In this document: piece by piece, positions 31,325 to 40,881 of the stretch
Numbering within the stretch: the first letter of the stretch is position 1
Layout: the number at the start of each line of letters is the position of its first letter
Source: Candidatus Moraniibacteriota bacterium
Lineage (GTDB): Bacteria > Patescibacteriota > Minisyncoccia > Moranbacterales > UBA1568
Assembly: GCA_018499985.2 (NCBI GenBank)
Contig: JAHBAT020000003.1
Location: 1 to 64,000 of the forward strand
Reading direction: 5' to 3'
DNA length: 64,000 bases
Notes under the pieces: model-generated
The model's database searches: none
The model's input: only the letters and a program-made list of their open reading frames with translations
Told to the model about the DNA's origin: nothing
Position numbers and translations under genes: made by a program

Positions 31325-33940
31325 ATGGCTATCGAAAAAATTCTTCGTCGTGATGGTGAAATTATGCCTTTTAACAGGGCTCGCATTGAGCATGCTATCA
31401 CCCTTGCTTGTGATGCTATCGGAGAAACTGACAAGGCTTTCATACCTGAACTAACCGATCAAATTATTGCTGACCTTGAGCACGTCTACGGTGAAATTTT
31501 TGTCAATCGCACACCGAGTGTAGAAGATGTCCAAGATATCGTAGAGCAAAACCTGGTTAAGACAAACCGCTTTGAACTTGCTAAGTCTTATATTATCTAT
31601 CGTCAAGAGCGCAAAAAAGAACGCGAAGAGAAAATAGAGAAACTGGTAGATGAATTTGAAAAAAATACCCTTCAGGTAACTAAGGCTGACGGCTCTAAAG
31701 AGCGCTTTGATATCAAAAAGCTTCGAGCAGTCTTCAATCGTGCTTCTAAAGAGTACGAAGAAGAGTGTCGCTTTGAAGATCTCATGGAAGCCTTTAAGAA
31801 GAATCTTATCGAAGAAATCAAGACTTCTGATCTTGAAAAATTGCTTGTCAAAACCTGTATTGATCTTGTCACTGTAGAAAATATTGCCTGGCAAAATATT
31901 GCTGCTCGCATTCTCCTTGGCGGTCTCTACAAGCAAGCCATCAAGAATCGCAATCTCAAGCAAGAAGACGTCTACTCTCCGAGCTCTTACAAAGCTCTCT
32001 TTGATGAGTATATTGAGCAAGGTCTTTACTACAAAGACTTCTACACCTACTACACACCTGAAGATATTCTCGAAGCAGGAAAACATCTCTCTAAGAGCAC
32101 TGACGAGAGCTACGAATACACCACTATTGTTTCTTTGATTAAGCGATATCTCCTCAACCCTAACAAGGTAACCAAAGAGCTTCCTCAAGAAATGTATATG
32201 TCTATCGCGCTCTTTTTGGCTATTCCAGAGACCAAGGAGACTCGGCTAGCGACTGCTCTCAAGATTTACAAACACTGTTCAGAGCAACGCATTTCCTTGC
32301 CAACACCAACACTCCTAAACTCTCGCACCAACTATCATCAGCTTTCTAGCTGCTTCAAGATTAACGTAGATGATGATTTGCGCGGTATCTATCATGCCGT
32401 GGAAAATATGGCTCAGATTTCTAAGTTTGGCGGTGGAGTAGGCGTCTACCTTGGCAATATCCGTGCTCGTGGCAGCATGATACGCGGTGTACGTGGCATG
32501 TCTGGCGGAGTCAATCCTTGGGTAAAAGTCATCAATGATACTGCTGTAGCAGTCAATCAGCTTGGTGCTCGACTTGGAGCTATCTCTATTACTCTCGACT
32601 TTTGGCACCTCGACATCTATGACTTCCTTGATCTTCAGACTGAGACAGGGGATATTCGCGCTAAGGCCTTTGATGTTTTCCCAGCTGTTTCTATCCCAGA
32701 TCTTTTTATGAAACGCTTAGAAGAAGATGGTGATTGGACCCTCTTTGATCCGTATGAAATCAACCATGTTTATGGCAAGAAGCTTCAGGATCATTTCAAT
32801 GCGGACTTTGAGACACTCTATCTTGAGCTCGAAAAGGATGAGCGCATGACTATGAAGAAAACAGTGAAGGCCAAAGAGCTTTTCAAAAAGTTCTTGAAGA
32901 CTACTGTAGAAACCGGTATGCCTTATGTTTTCTACCGCGATACTGTCAATCGTCTCAATCCAAATAAGCATGCTGGTAATATCTACTCTACACAGCTTTG
33001 TACAGAGATTTGTCAGAATACCTCTTCTTCCAAATTCGTAGAAGAAACTATTGAAGATGGTAAGATTCTTATCAAGTATGAACCAGGTGATCTCGTCGTG
33101 TGTAACCTCGCCTCTATTAATATCGCTGCTGTAAACGACGAACCTACCATCAAAGATGTTTTCCCAACACTGCTTCGTGTTCTTGATAACGTCATCACCC
33201 TAAACTACTACCCGATTAAAGAAGCTGAGCGCACGGCTATGCGTTATCGTAGCATCGGTATTGGCTATCTTGGGCTGGCTGAATATCTCGCGGTCAACAA
33301 AATCGCCTATGATACCGAGGCAGCTCGTACAGAAGTTGATCGTCTCTTTGAGCGCTATGCCTTCCATACATACCGAGCCTCTGTAGACCTAGCTAAAGAG
33401 CGTGGTCACTACGAGCTCTTCCCGGGCAGCGAATATTCACAGGGCATTATCCTTGGACGCACAGAAGATTGGTATACCTCAAACACCTCTTTTGGAGCTG
33501 ACTGGAGTAAACTCTTTGCTGATATGAAGACCCATGGTACTCGCTTTGGCTATCACACTGCGCCAGCACCAAACACTTCGACTGCTGGTGTCGTAGGCAC
33601 CACTGCTGCGCTTCTTCCTATCTACAAACGCTACTTCGTAGAAACTAATCTTTCAGCTCCTACACTCCGCGTTGCTCCAAAGCTCTCTAAAGAGAACTTT
33701 TGGTTCTACAAAGAGTACATCCACATGGATATGAACGATGTTATTAGCCTTATCGGGGTAGTCTACAAGTGGGTTGATCAGTCTATCAGTTTTGAATGGA
33801 TGATTGATCCTTCAAAAGTTAGTCCAGCCCAACTCTACCAGTACTACGTAAAAGCCTGGGGGGATGGCATCAAGACGGTCTACTATGTCCGTAGCTTGTC
33901 AGGAGAAATCAAAGAAGACTGCGTTAGCTGTAGTGGTTAA
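31325..33940 (+). CDS. nrdA: Class I ribonucleoside-diphosphate reductase, alpha subunit
   Basis: Reduces ribonucleotides to deoxyribonucleotides. Two ATP-cone domains (residues ~4-95 and ~112-205) precede the barrel. Redox Cys pair: SSCFKI and VVCNLASIN. Active-site Cys and Glu: STQLCTEI, where the residue equivalent to E. coli Asn437 appears as Gln. The C-terminal electron-relay tail ends CVSCSG. 871 residues is long because of the doubled ATP cone, which usually means stricter allosteric control by ATP/dATP. nrdB follows 14 bp downstream. Confidence 0.95.
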   Translation: MAIEKILRRDGEIMPFNRARIEHAITLACDAIGETDKAFIPELTDQIIADLEHVYGEIFVNRTPSVEDVQDIVEQNLVKTNRFELAKSYIIYRQERKKEREEKIEKLVDEFEKNTLQVTKADGSKERFDIKKLRAVFNRASKEYEEECRFEDLMEAFKKNLIEEIKTSDLEKLLVKTCIDLVTVENIAWQNIAARILLGGLYKQAIKNRNLKQEDVYSPSSYKALFDEYIEQGLYYKDFYTYYTPEDILEAGKHLSKSTDESYEYTTIVSLIKRYLLNPNKVTKELPQEMYMSIALFLAIPETKETRLATALKIYKHCSEQRISLPTPTLLNSRTNYHQLSSCFKINVDDDLRGIYHAVENMAQISKFGGGVGVYLGNIRARGSMIRGVRGMSGGVNPWVKVINDTAVAVNQLGARLGAISITLDFWHLDIYDFLDLQTETGDIRAKAFDVFPAVSIPDLFMKRLEEDGDWTLFDPYEINHVYGKKLQDHFNADFETLYLELEKDERMTMKKTVKAKELFKKFLKTTVETGMPYVFYRDTVNRLNPNKHAGNIYSTQLCTEICQNTSSSKFVEETIEDGKILIKYEPGDLVVCNLASINIAAVNDEPTIKDVFPTLLRVLDNVITLNYYPIKEAERTAMRYRSIGIGYLGLAEYLAVNKIAYDTEAARTEVDRLFERYAFHTYRASVDLAKERGHYELFPGSEYSQGIILGRTEDWYTSNTSFGADWSKLFADMKTHGTRFGYHTAPAPNTSTAGVVGTTAALLPIYKRYFVETNLSAPTLRVAPKLSKENFWFYKEYIHMDMNDVISLIGVVYKWVDQSISFEWMIDPSKVSPAQLYQYYVKAWGDGIKTVYYVRSLSGEIKEDCVSCSG

Positions 33941-33954
33941 AAAAATACAAACTT

Positions 33955-34995
33955 ATGTCAACAATCAGTAAAAATCCGCTCTTTAATCCCAATGGTAATG
34001 ACGCTGTAGAGGCTCGTACTATTATTAAGGGTTCTACTACCGGGCTCTTCAACCTCAATGCTACCAAATACAGCTGGGCCAAAAGTCTCTACCAAGTCAT
34101 GGTAGGTAACTTCTGGGTACCAGAAAAAGTTTCTGGACTCAAAGATGATGCTAGAGCCTTCCATAGCGATCTCTCTCCAGAGGAGCAGCGCGCGTATAAG
34201 GGGAGTCTCTCATTTCTCATCTTCCTCGACTCTATCCAGACCGTAAATCTTCCCCACTTTGCTGACTACATCACCTCTCCAGAAGTAAACCTTATTCTCT
34301 CAATCCAGGCTTATCAGGAAGCTATTCACTCTCAATCTTACGCCACTATCCTTGAGTCTGTGGTAGAGAGCAAAGAGCGCGAAGAAATCTACTATTTCTG
34401 GCAAAATGATAAGACTCTTCTTGAAAGAAACAAGTACATTGGACAAATCTATCAAGATTTTATCGATGATCCAAATGACAAAACCTTTTTCCGTGGTATT
34501 GTCGCCAACTTTCTCCTAGAGTCAATCTACTTCTACAATGGCTTTGCTTTCTTTGACACTCTTGTGGATCGCATGAAGATGCTCGCTACTGGCCGTATGA
34601 TTGCCTATATTCGCCGCGATGAAGTCACTCATATCACCATCTTTGCCAATATTATTCGTGAAATCAAAAATGAGTTTCCGGAAATATTTGATGAAGCCCT
34701 TATTCGCGAGATGACCTCTGAGGCAGTGCGTCAAGAAATTGAATGGAGTACCCACATCCTCGGCAACCGTATTCCAGGCATCAATGGTGAGACTACCGAG
34801 GGGTACACCAAGTGGCTGGCCAATAAGCGCCTTGCTATGCTTGGTCTCGATCCGCTTTATCCAGAAGCTATCGAAAATCCCTACAAGCATCTCGACAGAC
34901 TCCAAGATGTCAACAGTGATAAAGGGAACTTTTTTGAGACTACTGTCGTCAACTACACCCAATCAACAAGCCTCAATGGCAGCTGGGAATTCTAA
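33955..34995 (+). CDS. nrdB: Class I ribonucleoside-diphosphate reductase, beta subunit
   Basis: Radical-generating partner of NrdA with a carboxylate-bridged dimetal site. Ligands seen: Asp in FLDSIQ, Glu and His in QEAIHSQSY, Glu in LLESIYFYNG, and Glu and His in RDEVTHITIF. The Tyr four residues after the first His (HSQSY) matches the radical Tyr of classical NrdB, so a tyrosyl-radical enzyme needing O2 is expected. 346 residues, ending near a SLNGSWEF tail of the kind that docks on NrdA. A terminator (35022-35056) follows. Confidence 0.94.
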   Translation: MSTISKNPLFNPNGNDAVEARTIIKGSTTGLFNLNATKYSWAKSLYQVMVGNFWVPEKVSGLKDDARAFHSDLSPEEQRAYKGSLSFLIFLDSIQTVNLPHFADYITSPEVNLILSIQAYQEAIHSQSYATILESVVESKEREEIYYFWQNDKTLLERNKYIGQIYQDFIDDPNDKTFFRGIVANFLLESIYFYNGFAFFDTLVDRMKMLATGRMIAYIRRDEVTHITIFANIIREIKNEFPEIFDEALIREMTSEAVRQEIEWSTHILGNRIPGINGETTEGYTKWLANKRLAMLGLDPLYPEAIENPYKHLDRLQDVNSDKGNFFETTVVNYTQSTSLNGSWEF

Positions 34996-35021
34996 AAAAT
35001 TTCCACTAAAGCCCTCATCTA

Positions 35022-35056
35022 AAAAGCCTCTTCTTTTTTCAAAGCAAGAGGCTTTT
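35022..35056 (+). terminator. nrdAB terminator
   Basis: AAAAGCCTCTTC / AGAGGCTTTTT stem-loop with a T run, 27 bp after the nrdB stop codon. Confidence 0.8.
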
Positions 35057-35087
35057 TGTGATATACTACAAATACTGATACAAAAAT

Positions 35088-36464
35088 ATGTCTATAAAAA
35101 AATCTCTTCTTCTCGCTGCCCTTCTTTTTCAATTTGGTGCATCTTCTGCTTTAGCTGAAACCTTTCTTATTATTGAGCATGGTGAGTGCGCCAAAGCTAC
35201 TACAGAAGGCGGCTGGGGAGGATCTTGTGAAGCGCTTTTTCTTGATGGCGATGTAACAAGTATTAGTGAATTTTTTGGTGGTTCAAATGGCTGCGACAAT
35301 GACGCGGAGAAGCCTGTGGGGCTCTGTGGTAATTCAGGAAGTGTCGACGGTGGTTTACGAGAAGCCTGCTGTGTTCCAAAATCCTCTACCGCCAAAGGGA
35401 AAGTTGTTGGTCAATTTATGGAAGAGGCTGCTACCTGTACCTTGCCAATAGCCTCTGGAGGAGGTGTCGGGGGCACCTGTCAGTCAAGCAATTGTGACTC
35501 AAATACCCAAGACTACATAGGTATTTGTGAAGGTAGTGTAACTGATGACTACTGTTGTGCACCAAAGGGACAAGTCGTACCCCCCTCTGTTTCCGGAACA
35601 GTGGTAGGCGATACTGATGGAGTCGGAAATCATGGTGGTGATTCAGCTGGCATTGGAAATGTTGGCAACATCAATGTTGGCACAAACTATACTCCTCTGG
35701 AAAATGTACCTTTTATTCAAGGGACAACTCTTTCTGAGTACTTGCGTGGAGTTTATATTCTCGGACTTGTCTTAGTTGTTATTGGAGCTGTTTTTATGCT
35801 TGTTATTGGCGGCTTTCAATACCTCACGAGCGCTGGTAACACCTCTGCCCTTAGCTCAGCCAAACACACTATCGAAGGGGCTCTCTTTGGGCTTTTCCTG
35901 GCTCTTGTAGCCTATCTTATCCTCTATGTGATCAATCCCGACCTCGTAAACCTAAAAATATCCAGCTTTCAACCTCTCGCTCTACAAGCAAATCCTGCTA
36001 GTGGTGGTGGAAGCGGAGGAGGAGCTGGGGGTGGGGGAGCCACTGGTAGTACAAGGCCTTGTGCGGGAGGGCTCATAGCTATTCCCTCCGCTCTTGGACA
36101 AAGACTTACATCAAGTTCTACCAACCAAATATGTAAAGATATTGCCGACCGCCTTGTACAACTCAAGCAACGCACTGGTATAAATATCTATGTCACCTCA
36201 TCTGTACGATCAGGAGGAGCGCTCAGCGGATGTCATGTGTCAGGCAATGCTGACTCTGGAAACTGTGCTGATATTGGCATCAATACTTCTTTGCCTTTGC
36301 ATGATCCTCGCTGGGATGCTCTCTGTACAGCTGTAGGTAGTACGCCTGGACTACAGCTTGTAAATGAAGCCTCAAACAGTGCTGCCTGTACTCGAGTGTC
36401 TCCTTTCAGACAATATTCAACCAGCAATGGCGCTCATTTTCATGTAAAGTTTATTGGGCCTTAA
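35088..36464 (+). CDS. Exported Cys-rich protein with TrbC/VirB2-like membrane segment and M15-peptidase-like C-terminal domain
   Basis: 458 residues. Signal peptide to about residue 24 (FGASSALA). Two similar Cys-rich modules (~25-105 and ~115-165, each ending in a CC pair: EACCVPK, DYCCAPK). Two membrane helices (~218-240 and ~255-282) in a VirB2/TrbC-like arrangement (IGGFQYLTSAGN between). A Gly-rich linker (~303-322). The C-terminal ~130 residues include SSVRSGG, GCHVSGNADSGNCADIGI and GAHFHVKF, resembling the H-x(n)-D and HxH zinc sites of M15 D,D-carboxypeptidases. A surface or secretion-machine role with wall cutting is a reasonable guess. Activity is not shown. Confidence 0.72.
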   Translation: MSIKKSLLLAALLFQFGASSALAETFLIIEHGECAKATTEGGWGGSCEALFLDGDVTSISEFFGGSNGCDNDAEKPVGLCGNSGSVDGGLREACCVPKSSTAKGKVVGQFMEEAATCTLPIASGGGVGGTCQSSNCDSNTQDYIGICEGSVTDDYCCAPKGQVVPPSVSGTVVGDTDGVGNHGGDSAGIGNVGNINVGTNYTPLENVPFIQGTTLSEYLRGVYILGLVLVVIGAVFMLVIGGFQYLTSAGNTSALSSAKHTIEGALFGLFLALVAYLILYVINPDLVNLKISSFQPLALQANPASGGGSGGGAGGGGATGSTRPCAGGLIAIPSALGQRLTSSSTNQICKDIADRLVQLKQRTGINIYVTSSVRSGGALSGCHVSGNADSGNCADIGINTSLPLHDPRWDALCTAVGSTPGLQLVNEASNSAACTRVSPFRQYSTSNGAHFHVKFIGP

Positions 36465-36476
36465 TAAATCTGTGTC

Positions 36477-37619
36477 ATGAAAAAGCTTTTTTACTCTTCT
36501 CTCGCACTTTTTCTTTTGGTCATTATTTTTCTTTTGGCCTACAACTTTGCATTTAAAACAAATATCAATGATGCTACTTCACCCGAGGTCAAAAAAGAAG
36601 ACCCTGATACAAGCTCTTCTGGCTTCGGAAAAGAAACACCTATCAATCCGGCTAGTTCCGTAGAAAATCCTATCAATGAAAACCTTCTTACCGCCACGAT
36701 TGCCAATGACGGGAATATCTACTATTACTCCCTTGATGATAAAGCCTTCAAGAAGGCAAATCTCGAAGGAAAGGACAAGGTCACTCTCTTAAGTAACCTT
36801 CCTGCCAAGGTACTCCGCGTTGTCTGGTCACCCAAAAATGATTCTGCCCTTGTTCTCCTAGAAAACTCACCCTATCCGCGCTGGCACCTGGCAGTATTCT
36901 CAACCAAAACACTCTCGCCTCTCAAGCCAGAGATTACTCGGGCGACCTGGAACAATCTTGGTGACAAAATCTACTATCTTTTCAAAAATGCTTCTGGCGA
37001 CTCTTCTCTCAATAAATCCAATCCAGACGGTAGCGACTGGAAAGAGATAGCCGGGGTCGACAAAAAAGAATATTTCCTTGAAGCTGTCCCTCAGTCTAAT
37101 ACCGTTTCTCTCTGGAATAAGCCAAATGCTCTAGAAGAATCTCTTTTTACTACCTTTGACTCTGAAACAAAAAAGAGCACCCCTATATTCAAAGGGCGCT
37201 TTGGCGGGGACTACCTCTGGTCACCTAATGGTGAAAAAGTACTCGTAAGCTCAAGCGCTCAAAAAGGCACTCCTCTCACACTTGGCATCATCAATAAATC
37301 TGGTGGTCAATTTCAGGCTCTCACCATCCCTACCTTCATATCAAAAGTGGTCTGGTCAAAGGATAATAACCGCTTATTTTATGCTCTTCCTGGAGGGCTC
37401 GATAACGCCACACTGCCAAATGACTACTATGCCAAAAATCTCGCTTCTCAAGATACTTTTTGGCAGATTGATCTTACTACAGGCAAAAGTACCCGCATTC
37501 TTGAACTTTCAGATATCAATCAGTCTTTTGATAGCACCGATCTTAGACTTTCACCAAAAGAAGATATTCTTTTCTTCACTGACCGCCAAACAGGACGTCT
37601 TTACAAAATAGACCTTTAG
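36477..37619 (+). CDS. Membrane-anchored TolB/WD40-like beta-propeller protein
   Basis: 380 residues. One N-terminal membrane helix (~6-24) and a polar spacer, then repeated blade-like segments such as VVWSPKNDSALVLL, YLWSPNGEKVLVSS and VVWSKDNNRLFYAL that are typical of TolB/PD40 propellers. The propeller would sit outside the membrane. Such domains bind proteins or sugars. No ligand can be named. It lies 12 bp after the Cys-rich/M15-like gene, so the two are probably co-expressed. The convergent glycan operon begins immediately after (2 bp). Confidence 0.8.
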   Translation: MKKLFYSSLALFLLVIIFLLAYNFAFKTNINDATSPEVKKEDPDTSSSGFGKETPINPASSVENPINENLLTATIANDGNIYYYSLDDKAFKKANLEGKDKVTLLSNLPAKVLRVVWSPKNDSALVLLENSPYPRWHLAVFSTKTLSPLKPEITRATWNNLGDKIYYLFKNASGDSSLNKSNPDGSDWKEIAGVDKKEYFLEAVPQSNTVSLWNKPNALEESLFTTFDSETKKSTPIFKGRFGGDYLWSPNGEKVLVSSSAQKGTPLTLGIINKSGGQFQALTIPTFISKVVWSKDNNRLFYALPGGLDNATLPNDYYAKNLASQDTFWQIDLTTGKSTRILELSDINQSFDSTDLRLSPKEDILFFTDRQTGRLYKIDL

Positions 37620-37620
37620 A

Positions 37621-38838
37621 CTAAGCCCCCTCCCCCTGTCTCATACTATAGGCATACGTCAGGTACGCCTGTGTCCAAAACAAAAAAGCAAGATCATTCC
37701 TAAAATAGGGTGTATCAAATAGCCCGTACAAGAAAAAACTCACCCAAAGTGCCACAAGCACAAGGGCTTCTTTGTTTTTATCAAGATTATCTCGCCTCAT
37801 TCTCTGCCAAAAAATAAAACCTAATCTACCAAAGATAGTACCTATACCCAAAAGCCCAAGCAATCCTGCCTGAAGCCAAACAGCAAGTATAAAATTATGT
37901 GGCTGTGGCACAGCCCATTCAAGGTACGGAGGAAACTTTTCTTGATATTTTAAATATACCTCTTGAAAATTTCCTATACCAACTCCATTTATTGGATGGT
38001 CCTTAGCTATAGTCAGAGCTGATTGCCAAATCATAAGACGAGAATGTACAGAAGACCGTCCATTTTGACTGAAAATATCCTTCCATTTTGGCTCATCCTT
38101 TTCCGAAAACACAAAAAGACTTATAGCCACAGCAATTAGGGCAATGATACTTAAAAATCTTTTTAAGGAAAGCTGTTTTTTTCGTAGAAAAGTGCTGAGA
38201 AAAAAAGTCATGCTCACAGCACCTGCTCCTAAAAGAGCAATCCAAGCATTGTACGAATGTGTTTGATAGAGTACGAAAGCGCTTATACCTACTAGAAAAA
38301 GAACTCCTTTTCTTTGCCATCCAGATCCTTTGTATAGCAAGAAGGAGCCAATGAAGATAGCTGGCGTTACCAAATAGGCCAGAAAATTTGGCGACGTATA
38401 CGGAAAGGCGAGACGCTCGTCATAGGTAAGATACCCTCGGAAATAGCCGAGGAGAGCTATCAGCGAAATCAGAGAGCTCCCCAAAAACCAACCTCTCCAC
38501 ATGGCCACCCTCTTATCAAAAGAAAAAAGACTTAGTGCCAAAAAGAAATAGAGCACTGGAAAGAAAAACCATGATTTTAGCATGCCTAATTCAGTATATC
38601 CCCATGAATTAAGCAGTGTAGAAAAAAGAGCGCCTGCCAAAAAAATAAAACTGCCAAAAAGAATACCCTTATCTATTTTCTTCATTTCTGACTTCACTTT
38701 TTCTTTCAAAAGAATTCCAAGGGTCAGCAAAAAGATAATTTCCAACCCATACAGGGGCATTCCTCCAATCACAATTTTTTCTAGAGCCAAGAATTGAAAA
38801 AAAATAATACACGGAAAGATTTTATCGAAAGTAATCAT
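37621..38838 (-). CDS. O-antigen ligase/polymerase-like (Wzy) membrane protein, copy A
   Basis: 405 residues with ~10-12 hydrophobic helices and a large outer loop containing SSVHSRLMIWQSALTIAKDHPINGVGIGNFQEVY, the Wzy_C signature region (R..IW..A......P..G.G.G.F). It ends in a YSMRQGEGA tail. It polymerises or ligates lipid-linked glycan outside the membrane by family analogy. It is the last gene of the glycan operon, 4 bp after a second Wzy-like gene. Two adjacent copies suggest one polymerase and one ligase, but the sequences do not say which is which. Confidence 0.85.
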   Translation of the reverse strand: MITFDKIFPCIIFFQFLALEKIVIGGMPLYGLEIIFLLTLGILLKEKVKSEMKKIDKGILFGSFIFLAGALFSTLLNSWGYTELGMLKSWFFFPVLYFFLALSLFSFDKRVAMWRGWFLGSSLISLIALLGYFRGYLTYDERLAFPYTSPNFLAYLVTPAIFIGSFLLYKGSGWQRKGVLFLVGISAFVLYQTHSYNAWIALLGAGAVSMTFFLSTFLRKKQLSLKRFLSIIALIAVAISLFVFSEKDEPKWKDIFSQNGRSSVHSRLMIWQSALTIAKDHPINGVGIGNFQEVYLKYQEKFPPYLEWAVPQPHNFILAVWLQAGLLGLLGIGTIFGRLGFIFWQRMRRDNLDKNKEALVLVALWVSFFLYGLFDTPYFRNDLAFLFWTQAYLTYAYSMRQGEGA

Positions 38839-38842
38839 ACTT

Positions 38843-40099
38843 TTACGTTTTTATGTCACTTTTCACAAAACAGGCAGCTATTATCAAAAGAAAAACTGGT
38901 AAAACGTGCACAGAGAAAATTGGCGCCTCAAAAAATCCATGCACAAGGAAATACACCAAGGCTATATGTAGAGCCAAATAAAATGGGTCTTTACTCAATT
39001 TCCATTTTTGAAAACTTTCGAAGAGGGCTCCAAATACAGCTATCAGGAAAAGACTTAGTCCGACAAGTCCAAGCTCTGCCGCTATATCGAGATACAGGTT
39101 GTGCGCATAGATTGGCTCCCTCGATAGAGCTTCAGGCTTTACCCAAAGTGGGTAATTACCTACACCGACACCCAAAAATGGTCGCTCTCTGATAGCTTCC
39201 AGAGCTGTATAAGCCAACTGTACCCTCTCGCTACGGGAGCCATCACCTGAAGTAAAACTTGAAATAAAACGATTGCCTACAGGAGAAACAAGAGCAAAAA
39301 GGGAGATACTGCTTGCTGCTATTATCCATAAAGCTATTTTTTGTTTTTTCTCAAAAAAGAATATGAGTAGCAAAAACCATAAAAAGCTCGCTGCAATTGC
39401 CACATAACCACCTCGGGAAAATGAAAGAAGTAAACCTAAAAATAAAAGCAACGATACCAAACGAGACCAACCAAAAAAATTCTTTTTCCAATAAAGACAT
39501 GTAAAAGGGATAGCCATGGCAACATAATAGCTGAAAATATGCGGGTCTGGAAAAAAACCAGTGGCACGAAAATACGTTTTTCCTAAAATATTCACCAATA
39601 AGCTCGGGTATGTCGCTACTGAAGCAGCAAAATTACTTCCAAGAAAAAATGGCAGCAGCTTCTCTGTCCAAAAAAGTAGCACCACTCCAGGATCTACTAC
39701 TAACTGTAAAAGACTCTGTAAAATAGCAACCGAAGAAATACCGACCGCCCCACCAACATACCAGCGAAAAATCCTTTTAAAAGTAGTTTCCTTTTGTCCA
39801 ATGAGAACAATGAATAAAAGGAGAAAATTTATTAAGAAAAAGATTTTTCTATATGACCAGCCTGGATCAATAGCCCAAACAAAAGAAAGGGTACTCCAAA
39901 AAAACCAGCCAAGAAAGGCAAATGTCGACAAAGATAAACTTATAAAGAAACTCTTTTTCAACAAAACCTGTCCCATAAAAAAGAAAAAAAGGGCTATTAT
40001 AACAATTCGTATAATAGGCAAGTCTACAGATGCTATTGGATTTAAAGCAAAGTTAAGAGGAAGGAGGAGATAGAAATAGCTAAGCAAAGCAAGTATCAT
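38843..40099 (-). CDS. O-antigen ligase/polymerase-like (Wzy) membrane protein, copy B
   Basis: 418 residues, strongly hydrophobic with about 12 helices. The large outer loop holds SERVQLAYTALEAIRERPFLGVGVGNYPLWV, then EPIYAHNLYLDIAAELGLVGL, both classic for the Wzy_C family. It lies 2 bp after the GT2 gene (ending at 40102) and 4 bp before copy A. Together with the flippase it forms a lipid-linked glycan export and assembly route. Distinct in sequence from the parS-bearing relative at 23.3 kb. Confidence 0.87.
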   Translation of the reverse strand: MILALLSYFYLLLPLNFALNPIASVDLPIIRIVIIALFFFFMGQVLLKKSFFISLSLSTFAFLGWFFWSTLSFVWAIDPGWSYRKIFFLINFLLLFIVLIGQKETTFKRIFRWYVGGAVGISSVAILQSLLQLVVDPGVVLLFWTEKLLPFFLGSNFAASVATYPSLLVNILGKTYFRATGFFPDPHIFSYYVAMAIPFTCLYWKKNFFGWSRLVSLLLFLGLLLSFSRGGYVAIAASFLWFLLLIFFFEKKQKIALWIIAASSISLFALVSPVGNRFISSFTSGDGSRSERVQLAYTALEAIRERPFLGVGVGNYPLWVKPEALSREPIYAHNLYLDIAAELGLVGLSLFLIAVFGALFESFQKWKLSKDPFYLALHIALVYFLVHGFFEAPIFSVHVLPVFLLIIAACFVKSDIKT

Positions 40100-40101
40100 A
40101 C

Positions 40102-40881
40102 CTATGAGAGAAATAAATGAAGTAATTTCAGTATTTTTTGTTCATACCATGGACGAAACTTTTCAAAATAGTATATCTGAGACTCTCTATAGTGTTTTTT
40201 TTGCTGTTTCTTGGAGGAATGACTCTTGCCTCCAAAGTGCACAATTGAAAACAGGGGTTCCTGCTCTATATTTCTTCCTGCCAGACGAGCTCTTTCGCAA
40301 AAATCAACATCCTCGTAATAAAGAAAATATTTTTCATCAAATCCCTTAAGTTCTGCCCAAAGAGCCTTTTGAAAAAAAAGAGCTCCTCCGCTTAACCATC
40401 CTACCGGCTTTCTTCCAAGGGAAAGTATGGGGGGGAGGTGATTGAAAAAAAGCTGTAGTAAGGTGATTTTTCGTCCACATCCAAAACGCTCTTCTTGACC
40501 ATCCTTATCCAAAAGACGGAGTCCAATAACTGCATTTTTTTCTTTTATTTTTCCTTGAAGTACCTGAAGCTGACTCTTTGGCCAAAGGGTATCCGGATTT
40601 ATAAGGCCTATCCACTTGCCAGAAGCCGCTTGAACACCCTGATTTACTCCAGATCCAAAACCCTTATTACTCGTATTTTGCAGGGTGATACAAGAAAACT
40701 CTTGGCCGAGTTTTTCGATTAAATCTCTCTCTTCTTTATCATTATTAACAATAATTATCTCAAATATCTCTTTTTCTTCCTGAGAAATCAAGCTTTTTAA
40801 AGCACTTTCTAAATAATGAGCACTCTTATAGTTTACGTAGATGATTGAGAAAAAGGGGTGATTTTTTGGCATAAAATTCAC
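40102..40881 (-). CDS. Family 2 glycosyltransferase (first of pair, downstream)
   Basis: 259 residues. GT-A fold features: FFSIIYVNYKSAHYLESALKSL at the start, IIVNNDKEER (nucleotide-sugar binding), GLINPDTLWP in the DXD position, and YEDVDFCERARLAGRN (ED acceptor-site motif). It resembles rhamnosyltransferase-like GT2 proteins that add sugars to a lipid-linked chain at the cytoplasmic face. The donor is unknown. The annotated start overlaps the end of the upstream GT2 gene by 56 bp. ATG at 40872 is an alternative giving 47 bp overlap. Confidence 0.88.
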   Translation of the reverse strand: MNFMPKNHPFFSIIYVNYKSAHYLESALKSLISQEEKEIFEIIIVNNDKEERDLIEKLGQEFSCITLQNTSNKGFGSGVNQGVQAASGKWIGLINPDTLWPKSQLQVLQGKIKEKNAVIGLRLLDKDGQEERFGCGRKITLLQLFFNHLPPILSLGRKPVGWLSGGALFFQKALWAELKGFDEKYFLYYEDVDFCERARLAGRNIEQEPLFSIVHFGGKSHSSKKQQKKHYRESQIYYFEKFRPWYEQKILKLLHLFLS

